From positions 1 to 64,000 of the forward strand of contig NZ_RSAA01000019.1 of NCBI RefSeq assembly GCF_003931915.1: a stretch of 64,000 nt of DNA, written 5' to 3'. Both the position numbers and the translations under genes were made by a program. Below, piece by piece: positions 43,748 to 52,737 of this stretch. Under the pieces are notes generated by a model. It had not been told where the DNA came from. It did no database searches and saw nothing but the letters and a program-made list of their open reading frames with translations. The first letter of the stretch is position 1, and each line of letters opens with the position of its first letter. Source of the stretch: Saccharopolyspora rhizosphaerae (lineage in GTDB: Bacteria > Actinomycetota > Actinomycetes > Mycobacteriales > Pseudonocardiaceae).

Positions 43748-44305
43748 GTGACGCTGAGACCAGCAACTCCAGCGCGGCAGCGCCTGCTCGCGGCGGCGGA
43801 CGAGCTGTTCTACGCGCGCGGCATCAACGCCACCGGCATCGACGCGATCGTCGCGCGCGCCGGGGTGGCGCTCGCGACCTGCTACAAGCACTTCGGCAGC
43901 AAGGACGACCTGGTCGCCGCCTACCTCGCCGAGCGCGACGAGCAGTGGCGAGCCGAGTGGGAGACAGCCATCGCCGCTGCTGAGGAACCGCTGCTGGCCC
44001 TGTTCGACGCCCTCGAGCGCTGGTGGAACGGCTCGGGGCGGCGTCGCGGGTGCGCGCACGTGGCCGCCTCGGTGGAGCTCGCCGACCGCGACCACCCCGC
44101 GCTCGCCGTGGTCGCCGAGCACAAGCGGCACCTGCTGCGCCGGCTCACCGACCTCGCCGCGGAGACAGGCCACCCGGAGCCGGCCGAAGTCGCGTCAGAT
44201 CTCCTCGTGATCTACGAGGGGACGTTGAGCGCGCTGCTGCTCGACGTCACCCCCGACCCGTTCGCCCAGGCCCGGCGACTGACCCGAGCGCGACTCCAGC
44301 GCTGA
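43748..44305 (+). CDS. TetR-family regulator divergent from the HAD gene
   Basis: The 185-residue protein has the TetR helix-turn-helix at residues 10-55 (RQRLLAAADELFYARGINAT, GIDAIVARAGVALATCYKHF, GSKDDLVAAYLAERDEQWRA). The C-terminal part (CAHVAASVELADRDHPALAV, EHKRHLLRRLTDLAAETG) resembles the TetR_C group often found in regulators of short operons. The start is GTG 43748, 11 bp after the palindrome, so the transcript has a very short leader or none. Autorepression and control of the HAD gene are expected. The effector is unknown. Confidence 0.9.
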   Translation: MTLRPATPARQRLLAAADELFYARGINATGIDAIVARAGVALATCYKHFGSKDDLVAAYLAERDEQWRAEWETAIAAAEEPLLALFDALERWWNGSGRRRGCAHVAASVELADRDHPALAVVAEHKRHLLRRLTDLAAETGHPEPAEVASDLLVIYEGTLSALLLDVTPDPFAQARRLTRARLQR

Positions 44306-44311
44306 GCGGAA

Positions 44312-45199
44312 CTACTCCTCCGGCGACAGCAGCGTGACGACGCTGGAGTCGTCGGCGGCGGCCAGTCCCGCGCGCTCGCCCATGAGGTAGAGCTGCTGGG
44401 CGGCCGCGGCCAGCGGCGTCGGAACGTGGGCCTGCTGGGCGATGTCGGTGACGATGCCCATGTCCTTGACGAAGATGTCCAGCCTGGAGCGCACTTCCGC
44501 GCCGTCGCCGTAGGCCTCGACCATCCGCGGCCCCCGGTCGGCGAGCATGAACGAGCCCGCCGCGCCCTTGCTGAGCGCGTCGATGACGGTGCTCGGGTCC
44601 AGCCCGAGCGAGCGCGCCATCGCGACCGCTTCGGCGGCGGCGGCGATGTGCACCCCGGCGAGCAGCTGGTTGATCGCCTTGAGCCCCTGCGCGTCGCCGG
44701 GAGCGCTGCCGATCTCGGTGAGGGTCGACGCGAGCGCGTCGAGGACCGGGCGGGCGTTGTTCAGGTCGTCCTCCGCGCCGCTGACGACGATGAGCAGGTC
44801 TCCCGCACCCGCGCGGGCCGGCCCGCCGCTGACCGGGGCGTCGACGAGCCTCCCGCCGACCTCGGCCAGCCGGCTCGCCGTGGCGCGTGCGGCATCGGGA
44901 CCGACCGTGCTGGTCAAGATCACGACCGTGCCGGGGCGCAGCGCGGTGGCCACGCCGTCATCACCGAACAGCGCGGCGTCCACCTGCTGCTGGTCGCGGA
45001 CGGCGACGAGCACGAGTTCGGCGTTCTCCGCGGCACGGGCCGGTGTCGTCGCTCCGGCGGCGCCGCTGCCGACCACCTGCGCCCTGCGGTCGGCGTCGAT
45101 GTCGAAGACCGTCACCGGGAAGTCCGGCACGAGTCGCGTGGCCATGGGCAGACCCATGGCACCCAGGCCGACGACCGCGACGTGCGGGGTGTTGGACAT
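44312..45199 (-). CDS. 3-hydroxyacid dehydrogenase family protein, L-threonate dehydrogenase (LtnD)-like
   Basis: The 295-residue protein begins with the NAD-binding loop VAVVGLGAMGLPMATRLV. It has the family substrate motif LVDAPVSGGPARAGAGDLLI around residue 120 and the catalytic-lysine segment AQGLKAINQLLAGVHIAAAA around 172. LDIFVKDMGIVTDIAQ marks the C-domain. Such enzymes oxidise 2- or 3-hydroxyacids; partnership with a DUF1537 kinase in one operon is the signature of L-threonate or D-erythronate catabolism (LtnD/DenD). It lies 15 bp after the kinase gene. Confidence 0.85.
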   Translation of the reverse strand: MSNTPHVAVVGLGAMGLPMATRLVPDFPVTVFDIDADRRAQVVGSGAAGATTPARAAENAELVLVAVRDQQQVDAALFGDDGVATALRPGTVVILTSTVGPDAARATASRLAEVGGRLVDAPVSGGPARAGAGDLLIVVSGAEDDLNNARPVLDALASTLTEIGSAPGDAQGLKAINQLLAGVHIAAAAEAVAMARSLGLDPSTVIDALSKGAAGSFMLADRGPRMVEAYGDGAEVRSRLDIFVKDMGIVTDIAQQAHVPTPLAAAAQQLYLMGERAGLAAADDSSVVTLLSPEE

Positions 45200-45214
45200 G
45201 CTTCTCCCTCGTTC

Positions 45215-46642
45215 TCAGCAGGTGGTCCTCAGCGCCGCCACGACGTCCGCCAGCGCGCTCCGGTCCCCGACGTTGCCGGGGAAGACGACGTAGGGAAGAC
45301 CGGCGAACTCGCCCGAAACCGCCTGCCAGAGCGAGATGATCCCGGGAAGCATCGTTCCGCGCACCACCGCGCGACGCACGTCCAGACCGTCCGTGGCGAT
45401 GTCGCTGGAGGTGATCCCGCCCTTGGCGACCACGAACGCCGGCCGACGCGCCTCGACCGCCGCGCGCACGGTGTCGACCAGGCCCGCGGAGACCGCGCGC
45501 GCGATGGCCAGGCTGGCGTCCGGGGCGTCGCCGGTGACCAGCGTGCGGCTGGTGCGGACGACCACGTCGGCCCCCTCCAGGGACCGAGCCGCGGCGTCGG
45601 CGACCTCGGCGACGTGGTCGTCCCTCGTGCACGCGTCGAGCAGCTTCGTGACGTCCAGTTCCAGTTCGGTGACGCCGCCGAGCTCCCGCAGCCCGTCGAG
45701 CTGGCTGGTCGTCAGGCCGACGTGGGAGCCGACGGCGATCAGACCGTGCCCGTCCGCGGCACCCATCGCCCGCAGCGCGTTGCGGCTCAGCGGTGGCGCT
45801 CCGGCCTGACCGGCGCGCGAGCGCACGAACGCCGGGCCGACCCGGTAGAGCAGGCGCGTGCCCCGCGACTCCACCTCCAGCAGCGCGAGTGCGAGCACCC
45901 GCAGATCGTCGTCGCAGGCCGCGTCCACCACGACCGCGCGACCACCGCGCACGTCGCTGAGCAGCTCGGCGACCCGCTCCGGGCCTCCGACGCGCAGGTC
46001 GGTCAGCGTCACCGCGAGCACGTCCTCGGCCGCGACCGCGCCGCCGGACTTCTCCTCGACCCACTCCCGCAGGTCCGAGCTGCGGTAGCCGAAGGTGGCG
46101 TCCCGGGCGAACTCGGTGCGCCCGGCGGGCAGCACGCCCTCGGGTGTGCGGGCCCAGTGCACCGCATCGATGGTGAAGCGCCCCGCGCTCGGGAAGGCGG
46201 GCACGATCACGACGCCGTCGACCGGACGACCGCGTTCGGCCAGTTCCCGTGCGATCACGTCGGTTTCGCGGGGGAAGTGCCCGCGCAGGGTGGAATCGCT
46301 GCGGCTGGCCACCACGAAGTCGACCTGCTCCGCGTCGGCGGCGCGCGCCAGCGCGTCGAGCACTTCGCGGTTGCGGGCGTCGGCGTCGGCGGCTGAGAGG
46401 CTGCGGGTGTTGGTGAGCACGAAGCAGGTGCCGCCCGGGGTCAGCGCCCAGCGCAGGTCGTCGACGCCCCACGTGGTCAGCACCGGCACGTCGGCAACGG
46501 TCTGCGTGCCGGTCGGGTCGTCGTCGAGCACGACCAGGCACCCACCACCCTCCCTTCGCGCCGCGACCTCGGCGGGGTCGACCGGGCGGACGGCGGGCAG
46601 GTCGGCGAGCAGGTCCTCGACCGGGATCGGGTTCTGGGTCAT
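45215..46642 (-). CDS. Four-carbon acid sugar kinase (DUF1537; OtnK/DtnK-like)
   Basis: The 475-residue protein has both halves of the DUF1537 kinase: LVVLDDDPTGTQTVADVPVL and FVVASRSDSTLRGHFPRE in the N-domain, then HGLIAVGSHVGLTTSQLDGL, FVVAKGGITSSDIATDGLDV and YVVFPGNVGDRSALADVVAA in the nucleotide-binding C-domain. Characterised members phosphorylate D-threonate (DtnK) or 3-oxo-tetronate (OtnK). The start has GGAGGAAC upstream. It is the middle gene of a GntR-kinase-dehydrogenase operon. DtnK normally works with PdxA2, which this genome encodes 37 kb away, while OtnK needs OtnC and OtnI, not seen in this window. The exact branch is open. Confidence 0.9.
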   Translation of the reverse strand: MTQNPIPVEDLLADLPAVRPVDPAEVAARREGGGCLVVLDDDPTGTQTVADVPVLTTWGVDDLRWALTPGGTCFVLTNTRSLSAADADARNREVLDALARAADAEQVDFVVASRSDSTLRGHFPRETDVIARELAERGRPVDGVVIVPAFPSAGRFTIDAVHWARTPEGVLPAGRTEFARDATFGYRSSDLREWVEEKSGGAVAAEDVLAVTLTDLRVGGPERVAELLSDVRGGRAVVVDAACDDDLRVLALALLEVESRGTRLLYRVGPAFVRSRAGQAGAPPLSRNALRAMGAADGHGLIAVGSHVGLTTSQLDGLRELGGVTELELDVTKLLDACTRDDHVAEVADAAARSLEGADVVVRTSRTLVTGDAPDASLAIARAVSAGLVDTVRAAVEARRPAFVVAKGGITSSDIATDGLDVRRAVVRGTMLPGIISLWQAVSGEFAGLPYVVFPGNVGDRSALADVVAALRTTC

Positions 46643-46665
46643 CGGGCTGGTTCCTCCGGCCGTGG

Positions 46666-47361
46666 TCAGCTGTCGAGCACGTGGGTGCGCAGGTCTTCGG
46701 CGGTCTGGGACATGTGGTCCTCCATCGCCTTGCGGGCGACGGCGGGGTCACCGGTCTCCAGCGCCCGCAGCACTTCCGCGTGGTGGGCGAGGGCGTTCTC
46801 GCGGATCTCCGGCACCGCCGAGGTCTCCCTGCGCCCTTCCACCAGCAGCCGACCGAAGGGCTCGAACATCAACGGGAGGAACACGTTCCCGCTGGCGCGC
46901 ATGACGGTGTCGTGGAAGGCGATGTCGGCCTCCACGAACCGCTCCACGTCGGCGGTCTCGACGGCCTCGCGCATGTCCCGCAGCAGCTCGCGCAGCTGCT
47001 CCAGGTCCTGCTCGGTGCGCTTGGCCGCCGCGAGCTCGACGGCTCCGACCTCGATCAACCGGCGGGCGTCGACGAGGTTCTCCGAGATCGCCGCGCTCGA
47101 ACGCGGGGTCGCCGCGGCGGCGCGGATCACCGGGTCCAACGCGGTCCACTGCGCGGGCGGGTTGACGTAGGTGCCGCGACCCCGCTGGATGCGCACGATG
47201 TTGGGCACCCGCAGCTCCCGGACAGCCTCCCGCACGGTCAACCTGCTCACCGCGTGCAGCTCGGCGAGCTCGGCTTCCGGGGGTAGCGCGGTCCCGGGCG
47301 GGTAGGTGCCGTCGATGATCGAGCCGAACAGCGTCTCGGCGAGCTCGTCCGACAACGACAT
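46666..47361 (-). CDS. FadR-subfamily GntR regulator of the acid-sugar operon
   Basis: The 231-residue protein has a winged helix at residues 1-70 (ETLFGSIIDGTYPPGTALPP, ELHAVSRLTVREAVRELRV, QRGRGTYV) and an FCD ligand domain (ENLVDARRLIEVGAVELAAA, FVEADIAFHDTVMRASGN, HAEVLRALETGDPAVARKAM) with the Asp and His residues that bind a metal and a carboxylate effector. A 20-bp perfect palindrome lies 22 bp upstream of its start. It probably represses its own operon until an acid sugar or phospho-sugar binds. The kinase gene begins 23 bp downstream. Confidence 0.92.
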   Translation of the reverse strand: MSLSDELAETLFGSIIDGTYPPGTALPPEAELAELHAVSRLTVREAVRELRVPNIVRIQRGRGTYVNPPAQWTALDPVIRAAAATPRSSAAISENLVDARRLIEVGAVELAAAKRTEQDLEQLRELLRDMREAVETADVERFVEADIAFHDTVMRASGNVFLPLMFEPFGRLLVEGRRETSAVPEIRENALAHHAEVLRALETGDPAVARKAMEDHMSQTAEDLRTHVLDS

Positions 47362-47382
47362 CCCGCGCCCCCTCCGCTACAA

Positions 47383-47402
47383 GACATCAGACCTCTGATG
47401 TC
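47383..47402 (-). promoter_or_regulatory. 20-bp palindromic GntR operator
   Basis: GACATCAGACCTCTGATGTC (47383-47402) consists of two exact 9-bp arms around CC. It lies 22 bp upstream of the GntR start codon, in the place expected for autoregulation. The length and AT-rich arms inside GC-rich DNA fit FadR-type operators. Confidence 0.88.
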
Positions 47403-47687
47403 CGGCGCACGGTAACCTCCCGTCACCCACCCGTCAATGCGGTTCGGGACGGCGCGTCGGCGCTCCCCGGGACGCTCGAACGGCTCGCCGCGGGGCTCAC
47501 CGGGCCGATGCCGCCGGGCACAAGAGGCAGCTCAGAGCGGTGCAGACCGGGCCCGGCGCGGTGACATGGCTGCTCATCGTCCGTTTGCGCGGTCAACATG
47601 ATCGAGCCCACGTCGGCTTGACGGGGACTCCCCTTCGCACGAGGATTCGCGGTCGCCATCCGAATCGAACAAGGGAGTTGAGCTCGG

Positions 47688-50351
47688 GTGAAACTGCATC
47701 GTTCAAGTGGAGTCGCGATCGTCGCGTTGACGGTCGTCTCCGCTGCTGCGGCTGTCGTGACGAGCACAACTGCCGCCCCCACCGGCCCGGAGCCGCAGCG
47801 GTGCGCGACCGGTGAGTCCTGGGAGATGTCGACCGACAAGTTCGACCCCGCCTACACCGCGCACGCCTTCGTCGGCAACGGTTACCTGTCGCAACGAGTG
47901 CCCCCGACGGGTGCCGGATACGTGGCCACCGGCGAGAAGACCGGATTCCCGCTCGAAACTCCGCGCTACGACGGCGCTTTCGTCACCGGCCTGTACGGTG
48001 AGGGCCCGAGCGCTCAGACCGACAAGCCGCGGCACGCCATCGCGGCCATCCCCACCTGGTCGTCGCTGACCGTCCGCGCCGGCGAGCACGTGTTCACGCC
48101 GCAGACCCCGCCGGAGCAGATCTCGAACTTCCGGCAGTCGCTGAACGTCCACTGCGGCGTGCTGTCGACGAAGCTGACCTGGACGACGCCCGACGGCAAG
48201 GCCACCGACATCGCCTACGACGTCGTCGCCGACCGGACCAACCCGCACGTCGGTGCGGTGCGCGCCCGGGTGACGCCCCGCTGGTCCGGGCAGGCCGAGG
48301 TGGTCGGTGGTGTCGAGGGCGCGGGCGCCCGCCGGATGCACCCCACCGAGGGCGGCGTCGAGGGCCAGACCGCACGCGTCGGTTTCGAGACCGAAGGCGT
48401 GGGCGCGCGGGGAACCGTGGCGTCGACGCTGGTCCCGCCGGACGAGATCAGCGCCAAGCCCGAGCAGCACGTGGACGGGCTCAACGCCGAGCAGAAGGTC
48501 CGCTTCGACGCCCAGCAGGGCAAGACCTACGAGTTCGGCAAGTTCGTCGGCGTCGACACGACGGTGACCACGCCGGACCACCAGTCCACGGCCGTCAAGG
48601 CCTCGCAGGACGCCGCCGACCGCGGCTGGGACGCGCTGTTCGAAGCCCACTCCTCCGCCTGGCAGAAGCTGTGGAACAGCGACATCCGCGTGCCGGACCG
48701 CCCGGACCTGCAGAAGTCCTTGCGCTCCAGCAAGTACGCGATCCTGTCGAGCATCCGCGAGGGCCAGGACACCAGCGTCGCGCCGGCCGGACTGAGCAGT
48801 GACAACTACGCCGGGCTGAACTTCTGGGACACCGAGCTGTGGATGTACCCGAGCCTGCTGCTGCAGCACCCGGACATCGCCAAGTCGGTGGTGGCCTACC
48901 GCGAGAAGACGCTGCCGGCCGCGCGCGACAACGCGCAGCAGATCGGCCAGAAGGGCGCGTTCTACCCGTGGACCAGCGCTGACAGCGGTGACCTGCAGAA
49001 GGACTGCCACAGCTGGGACCCGCCGCACTGCTTGACGCAGAACCACCTGCAGAGCGACGTCGCGCTGTCCACCTGGCAGTACTACCTGGCCACCGGGGAC
49101 CAGAAGTGGCTGCGCGAGCACGGCTGGCCCGTGCTGCGCGGAGTCGCCGAGTTCTGGGCCGGGCGCGTGACGCACAACCCCGACGGCACCGCCTCGATCC
49201 ACAACGTGGCGGGCCCGGACGAGTACAGCAACGGCGTCAACGACGCGGTGTTCACCAACGCGGGTGCCGCCAAGGCGCTGCGCGACGCCACCGAAGCGGC
49301 CCGGATCCTCGGCGAACCTGCTCCCCCGGAGTGGACCGCCATCGCCGACAAGCTGCGGATGCCCTTCGACCAGGAGAAGCAGCTGTTCCGCCAGTACGAC
49401 GGCTACGCGGGTCAGAAGATCAAGCAGGCCGACGCGGTGCTGCTGCAGTACCCGCTGGAGTGGCCGATGTCGCGGGAGGCCGCCAAGAACACGCTCGACT
49501 ACTACGCGCCGCGCACCGACCCGGAGGGCCCGGCGATGACCGACTCGGCCCACGCCATCGACGCGGCCGCGATCGGTGAACCGGGCTGCGTGACCAACAC
49601 CTACTTGAACCGGTCGATCCGGCCGTTCGAGAAGGACCCGTTCGCGCAGTTCTCCGAGGCGCGCGGCAAGACCGCTGGTGAGGGTGCGGGGGCGCCGACG
49701 TTCAACTTCCTCACCGGTGCCGGCGGTTACACCCAGGTGTTCACCCACGGGCTCACCGGCATGCGCTGGCGCGGCGACAAGGTCGTGCTGGACCCGGTGC
49801 TGCCGCCGCAGCTGGGCAAGGGCATCGAGCTGACCGGGCTGAAGTGGCAGGGCCGCACGTTCGACGTCCGCATCGGTGGCGACCAGACCACGGTGGTGCT
49901 GCGCGACGGCGAGCCGTTCACGGTCCAGAGCCCGCAGGGCGACCAGGTGGTCAGCGAGCAGCAGCCGCTGTCGCTGAAGACGCGCCGGCCCGACCTCGCT
50001 CCGACCGACAACCTGGCCCGCTGCAAGTCCGCGGAGGCCACCAGCGAGGAGCCCGGTCGCTACGCGGAAGCGGCCGTCGACGGCAACCCGGCCACGCCGT
50101 GGCTGGTCAACGGGCCGCAGGGCTCGACGACGGTCGACCTCGGCGCGGTGCGCCCGGTCGCCGAGATCACGCCGCGCTGGACCGACCTCGCCCCGACCTC
50201 GCACCGCCTCCTGACCTCGGTTGACGGCAAGACGTTCACCGAGGTCCAGGGCCGGGTCCCGCGGGGTCACCTCGCCCGCTACGTGCGGGTCGAGCTCACC
50301 GGCCCCGAAGGGCCCGACCACACAGGTGTCGCCGAACTCGAAGTCCGCTGA
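47688..50351 (+). CDS. Secreted GH65 glycoside hydrolase (acid trehalase-like) with C-terminal discoidin domain
   Basis: The 887-residue protein starts with a Sec signal (residues 1-30). A GH65 N-terminal beta-sandwich follows (YTAHAFVGNGYLSQRVPPTG), then the (alpha/alpha)6 barrel with NFWDTELWMYPSLLLQHPD and the general acid Glu512 in NVAGPDEYSNGVNDAVFTN. The barrel end (MTDSAHAIDAAAIGEPG, FNFLTGAGGYTQVFTHGLTG) and a beta domain complete the enzyme. The last ~115 residues (AEATSEEPGRYAEAAVDGNP, TPRWTDLAPTSHRLLTSVDG) look like an F5/8C carbohydrate-binding module. GH65 covers trehalose, maltose and kojibiose phosphorylases and acid trehalases; export argues for hydrolysis, since phosphate is scarce outside. 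The GTG start has AAGGGAG upstream. Confidence 0.88.
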   Translation: MKLHRSSGVAIVALTVVSAAAAVVTSTTAAPTGPEPQRCATGESWEMSTDKFDPAYTAHAFVGNGYLSQRVPPTGAGYVATGEKTGFPLETPRYDGAFVTGLYGEGPSAQTDKPRHAIAAIPTWSSLTVRAGEHVFTPQTPPEQISNFRQSLNVHCGVLSTKLTWTTPDGKATDIAYDVVADRTNPHVGAVRARVTPRWSGQAEVVGGVEGAGARRMHPTEGGVEGQTARVGFETEGVGARGTVASTLVPPDEISAKPEQHVDGLNAEQKVRFDAQQGKTYEFGKFVGVDTTVTTPDHQSTAVKASQDAADRGWDALFEAHSSAWQKLWNSDIRVPDRPDLQKSLRSSKYAILSSIREGQDTSVAPAGLSSDNYAGLNFWDTELWMYPSLLLQHPDIAKSVVAYREKTLPAARDNAQQIGQKGAFYPWTSADSGDLQKDCHSWDPPHCLTQNHLQSDVALSTWQYYLATGDQKWLREHGWPVLRGVAEFWAGRVTHNPDGTASIHNVAGPDEYSNGVNDAVFTNAGAAKALRDATEAARILGEPAPPEWTAIADKLRMPFDQEKQLFRQYDGYAGQKIKQADAVLLQYPLEWPMSREAAKNTLDYYAPRTDPEGPAMTDSAHAIDAAAIGEPGCVTNTYLNRSIRPFEKDPFAQFSEARGKTAGEGAGAPTFNFLTGAGGYTQVFTHGLTGMRWRGDKVVLDPVLPPQLGKGIELTGLKWQGRTFDVRIGGDQTTVVLRDGEPFTVQSPQGDQVVSEQQPLSLKTRRPDLAPTDNLARCKSAEATSEEPGRYAEAAVDGNPATPWLVNGPQGSTTVDLGAVRPVAEITPRWTDLAPTSHRLLTSVDGKTFTEVQGRVPRGHLARYVRVELTGPEGPDHTGVAELEVR

Positions 50352-50365
50352 CACCTAGCAGCAGG

Positions 50366-50409
50366 AGGAAGAACGCGGTGATCGCCACAGCGATCACCGC
50401 GTTCTTCCT
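50366..50409 (+). terminator. Perfect 20-bp terminator hairpin after the GH65 gene
   Basis: Arms 50366-50385 and 50390-50409 are exact reverse complements around a CACA loop, starting 15 bp after the GH65 stop codon. The right arm ends in TTCTTCCTT, giving a modest pyrimidine tail. This is the clearest intrinsic terminator in the window. Confidence 0.93.
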
Positions 50410-50442
50410 TCGTGAGGGCCCACCACCCAACACGGCCGACCA

Positions 50443-50600
50443 CTCGAACTTCTCGCGAAACTCGAGTCCACCGACCTCCAGTCCACATCCGCGAAAAAAG
50501 AACGCGTCTCGCTCCGACACGCCAGGGAATCCAAAGCGCTCGGCGTGTAGGTGCAGGTCACGCACGGGGTGATTCGAAATTCTCGCGAGATTTGAGCAGC
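50443..50600. repeat. Diverged copies of the GAACTTCGCGCGAAGTTC-type palindrome
   Basis: GAACTTCTCGCGAAACTCGA (about 50446-50465) and GAAATTCTCGCGAGATTTGA (about 50576-50595) keep the dyad form with changed centres. They lie in the 450-bp spacer 50410-50861, which shows no gene; a Ser/Arg-rich open frame across it lacks a ribosome site. Further right, several GTGTTG/GCGTGTCGGGA words recur between 50650 and 50770. Confidence 0.55.
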
Positions 50601-50861
50601 TTCCCGGGCCTTTTCCGCCCTCCGACACGAGGGGTCGACCCGGGTGCTCGGGCGTGTTGTGGAGCTGGCGCTCGGGCGTGTCGGGAGACCGGCACTCGCA
50701 CGTGTTGGGAGCAGGCGCTCGGTCAGGCGTGTCGGGAACGGGCGTCTGGGTGTCGGGACGCAAGCGCGTCGGGACCGTTGGCGCCGTTCGCGGATGTCAG
50801 CAGGGCGTCCCGTTCCCGTCGCCTCGCCGGGGCACTCGGCACCTCACGTCCCGGCGGGGGA

Positions 50862-52121
50862 TCACGGCCCCTTCGCCTCGGACGGCCCGGTGTCGTCCGG
50901 GGTGTGCCGGGCGATCGCGGCGTCCACGCGTTCCGGGGTGGCGACCATGTCGCCGTTGCGGTGCGGGTGGCTGAAGTTCTCGGTGAACTCGTCGCAGAGC
51001 GTGCGCAGTTGCGACATCGCGCCCAACAGCTTCTGCAGGTGCGGCGGTGTCGGAGTGGCGATCATGGTGTTGACCCAGGTGCTGAGCCCGTCGACGCGTT
51101 CGCGGCGGCGCAGCGCGACCTTCTGCGCGAAGCGCTCGTCGACCGAGCCGTCCTCGAGGATCGTGTCGGCGACGACCTGCGCTTCGTAAGAGGCCGCATT
51201 GGCGCCCTGCCCGGTCACGGGGTCCACAGTGGAATGCGCGTCGCCCAGCGACAGCACCACGGTCCCGTCGGGCAGCACCCGGTAGTCCTCGCGCACGACC
51301 GGGCGCACGGCACCTTGGAGGATGTCGCCCGGCCGCATCAGCTGGAAGCGGGAGTCGTCGACGCGCTCGCGGACCGTCGGGTGGTGCTGCTCGAGCTTGT
51401 CCAGCGTGAGCCGGCGGTAGGCCTCGGGATCGTCGGACTGCCGCTGCTTCATCAGGACTTCCAGGTCGCCGCCCGGCACGTTCTCGAACAGCAGCGCGCT
51501 GGCCCACCCGTCGAAGGTGGTGATCGGCAGGTCCAGCAGTTCGCCGTGGCCGGGAGAGATGCTCATCGTCACCGCGCGTGGTCCGGTCTGCGCGACCCCG
51601 TCCCAGAAGCCGACCGCGAGGTAGCGCTGCGGCTCGGCGTAGGGCGAGACGTCGGGGCGTTCGCCGAAGTACTCGGCGAAGGACCGCGACCCGGCCGCCA
51701 CCACGATGAGGTCGTGGTGGCGGCCGAGCTGCTCGAAGTCGGCGGGCTCGACCGCGCGCTGCTCGACGGTCCCGCCGCGTTCCTCGTACTCGGCCATCAG
51801 ACGCGGCAGGTAGATGCGGTAGTCCAGGACGCGGGAGGGCCGCAGGAAGTCACCGCGGAAGACCGGCGGACCGTCCGGGACGTTGAGGTGGTGGTAGTGG
51901 ACCCGGTAGCCGTACTCCTCGACCGGCCAGAAGTTCACGCCCATCGCGTCTTCGCGGGCGATGGTGGGCGCGTGGTGGGAGACGCTGTTCTGCGGTCGTC
52001 CCGACGCCACCTGGTCGGCGGTCTGGTGGGTGTACACGCGGGTGCTGACCCCGGCCTGCTGCAGCAGCAGCGCGAGGTGCAGGCCCGCGGTCCCGGCTCC
52101 GATGATTCCTACGTCAGGCAT
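50862..52121 (-). CDS. StyA-like FAD-dependent styrene/indole monooxygenase
   Basis: The 419-residue flavoprotein has the Rossmann motif GIIGAGTAGLHLALLLQQAG at residues 4-23. The StyA-type segments YTHQTADQVASGRPQNSVSH and DLIVVAAGSRSFAEYF are present, as is the second FAD motif LSLGDAHSTVDPVTGQGANA near 295. StyA enzymes epoxidise styrene or indole with oxygen and FADH2 supplied by a separate reductase, StyB; no reductase gene is seen in this window. The start has GAGGAG upstream. The phenol-hydroxylase-like gene is 616 bp upstream across a repeat-filled spacer, so the two may be separate transcripts. Confidence 0.87.
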   Translation of the reverse strand: MPDVGIIGAGTAGLHLALLLQQAGVSTRVYTHQTADQVASGRPQNSVSHHAPTIAREDAMGVNFWPVEEYGYRVHYHHLNVPDGPPVFRGDFLRPSRVLDYRIYLPRLMAEYEERGGTVEQRAVEPADFEQLGRHHDLIVVAAGSRSFAEYFGERPDVSPYAEPQRYLAVGFWDGVAQTGPRAVTMSISPGHGELLDLPITTFDGWASALLFENVPGGDLEVLMKQRQSDDPEAYRRLTLDKLEQHHPTVRERVDDSRFQLMRPGDILQGAVRPVVREDYRVLPDGTVVLSLGDAHSTVDPVTGQGANAASYEAQVVADTILEDGSVDERFAQKVALRRRERVDGLSTWVNTMIATPTPPHLQKLLGAMSQLRTLCDEFTENFSHPHRNGDMVATPERVDAAIARHTPDDTGPSEAKGP

Positions 52122-52224
52122 CGAGCTCTCCTCGTCGAGGCGTCCGCACTCCGATCATCGTGGCCCCTCGATCCCGCCACCGGAAGTCCCCCGCCCACCA
52201 CGCCCGCGCACTCCCCCGACCGTC

Positions 52225-52446
52225 GAACTTCGCGCGAAATCCGACCCCCTCTGCACGAGCCGGATGTCACGCGAAGTGATGACCACTCCGGACCGACATG
52301 CAGGGCACCTAACGCGATCGGCGTGTTGGTGCTGGCCACCCAGGGGTCGATTCGAACTTCGCGCGAAATTCGGACCCCACGAGCCCGGGTCGAACTTCGC
52401 GCGAAATTTGGGCCCTGCGGGCACGGGTCGAACTCGCGCGAAGTTC
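52225..52446. repeat. Four copies of the GAACTTCGCGCGAARTTC palindrome
   Basis: Copies lie at 52225-52242, 52354-52371 (GAACTTCGCGCGAAATTC), 52392-52409 and 52430-52446 (one base shorter). A related GATGTCACGCGAAGTGATG lies at about 52264. They share the sequence of the clusters near 16.5 and 23.8 kb, with a local GAAAT variant that suggests homogenisation within the cluster. The spacer 52122-52737 holds no credible gene. Confidence 0.83.
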
Positions 52447-52541
52447 GGATCGGTGCCGGCCGCCGCTCGATCCCGCTGGCGTTCCATCGCGGCCGGCGCT
52501 CCAACCCGGCCGTTGCTCCATCGCGGCCGTCGCTCGATTCC

Positions 52542-52573
52542 GGCGGGCGTTGCATCCGGCGGGCGTTGCATCC
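52542..52573. repeat. Two tandem 16-bp repeats
   Basis: GGCGGGCGTTGCATCC is repeated exactly at 52542-52557 and 52558-52573. Upstream, CCATCGCGGCC words recur at about 30-bp intervals, so this is the end of a degenerate repeat tract within the gene-free spacer. Confidence 0.7.
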
Positions 52574-52737
52574 GGCGCCGTCGCTGTTTCCGGCCGCTGC
52601 GTCCCTGCCGCCCTGCTCCTCCCTGGCCGAGACGGTGCCGAGCCGTGGGGCGGAGCGGATGGACGGTGGGCCGACTGCGGAGGCCGAGCGAGAGCGGGAG
52701 GTGCGGCGGGTCCGGGGTGAGGGCGGCGCCGGGCGGG

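Noticed and set aside
47703..50354. 883-residue open frame antisense to the GH65 gene
   Set aside because: It is the mirror of high-GC third positions in the real gene; composition is Arg/Val/His-rich with no family motif, while the plus strand shows GH65 motifs throughout.
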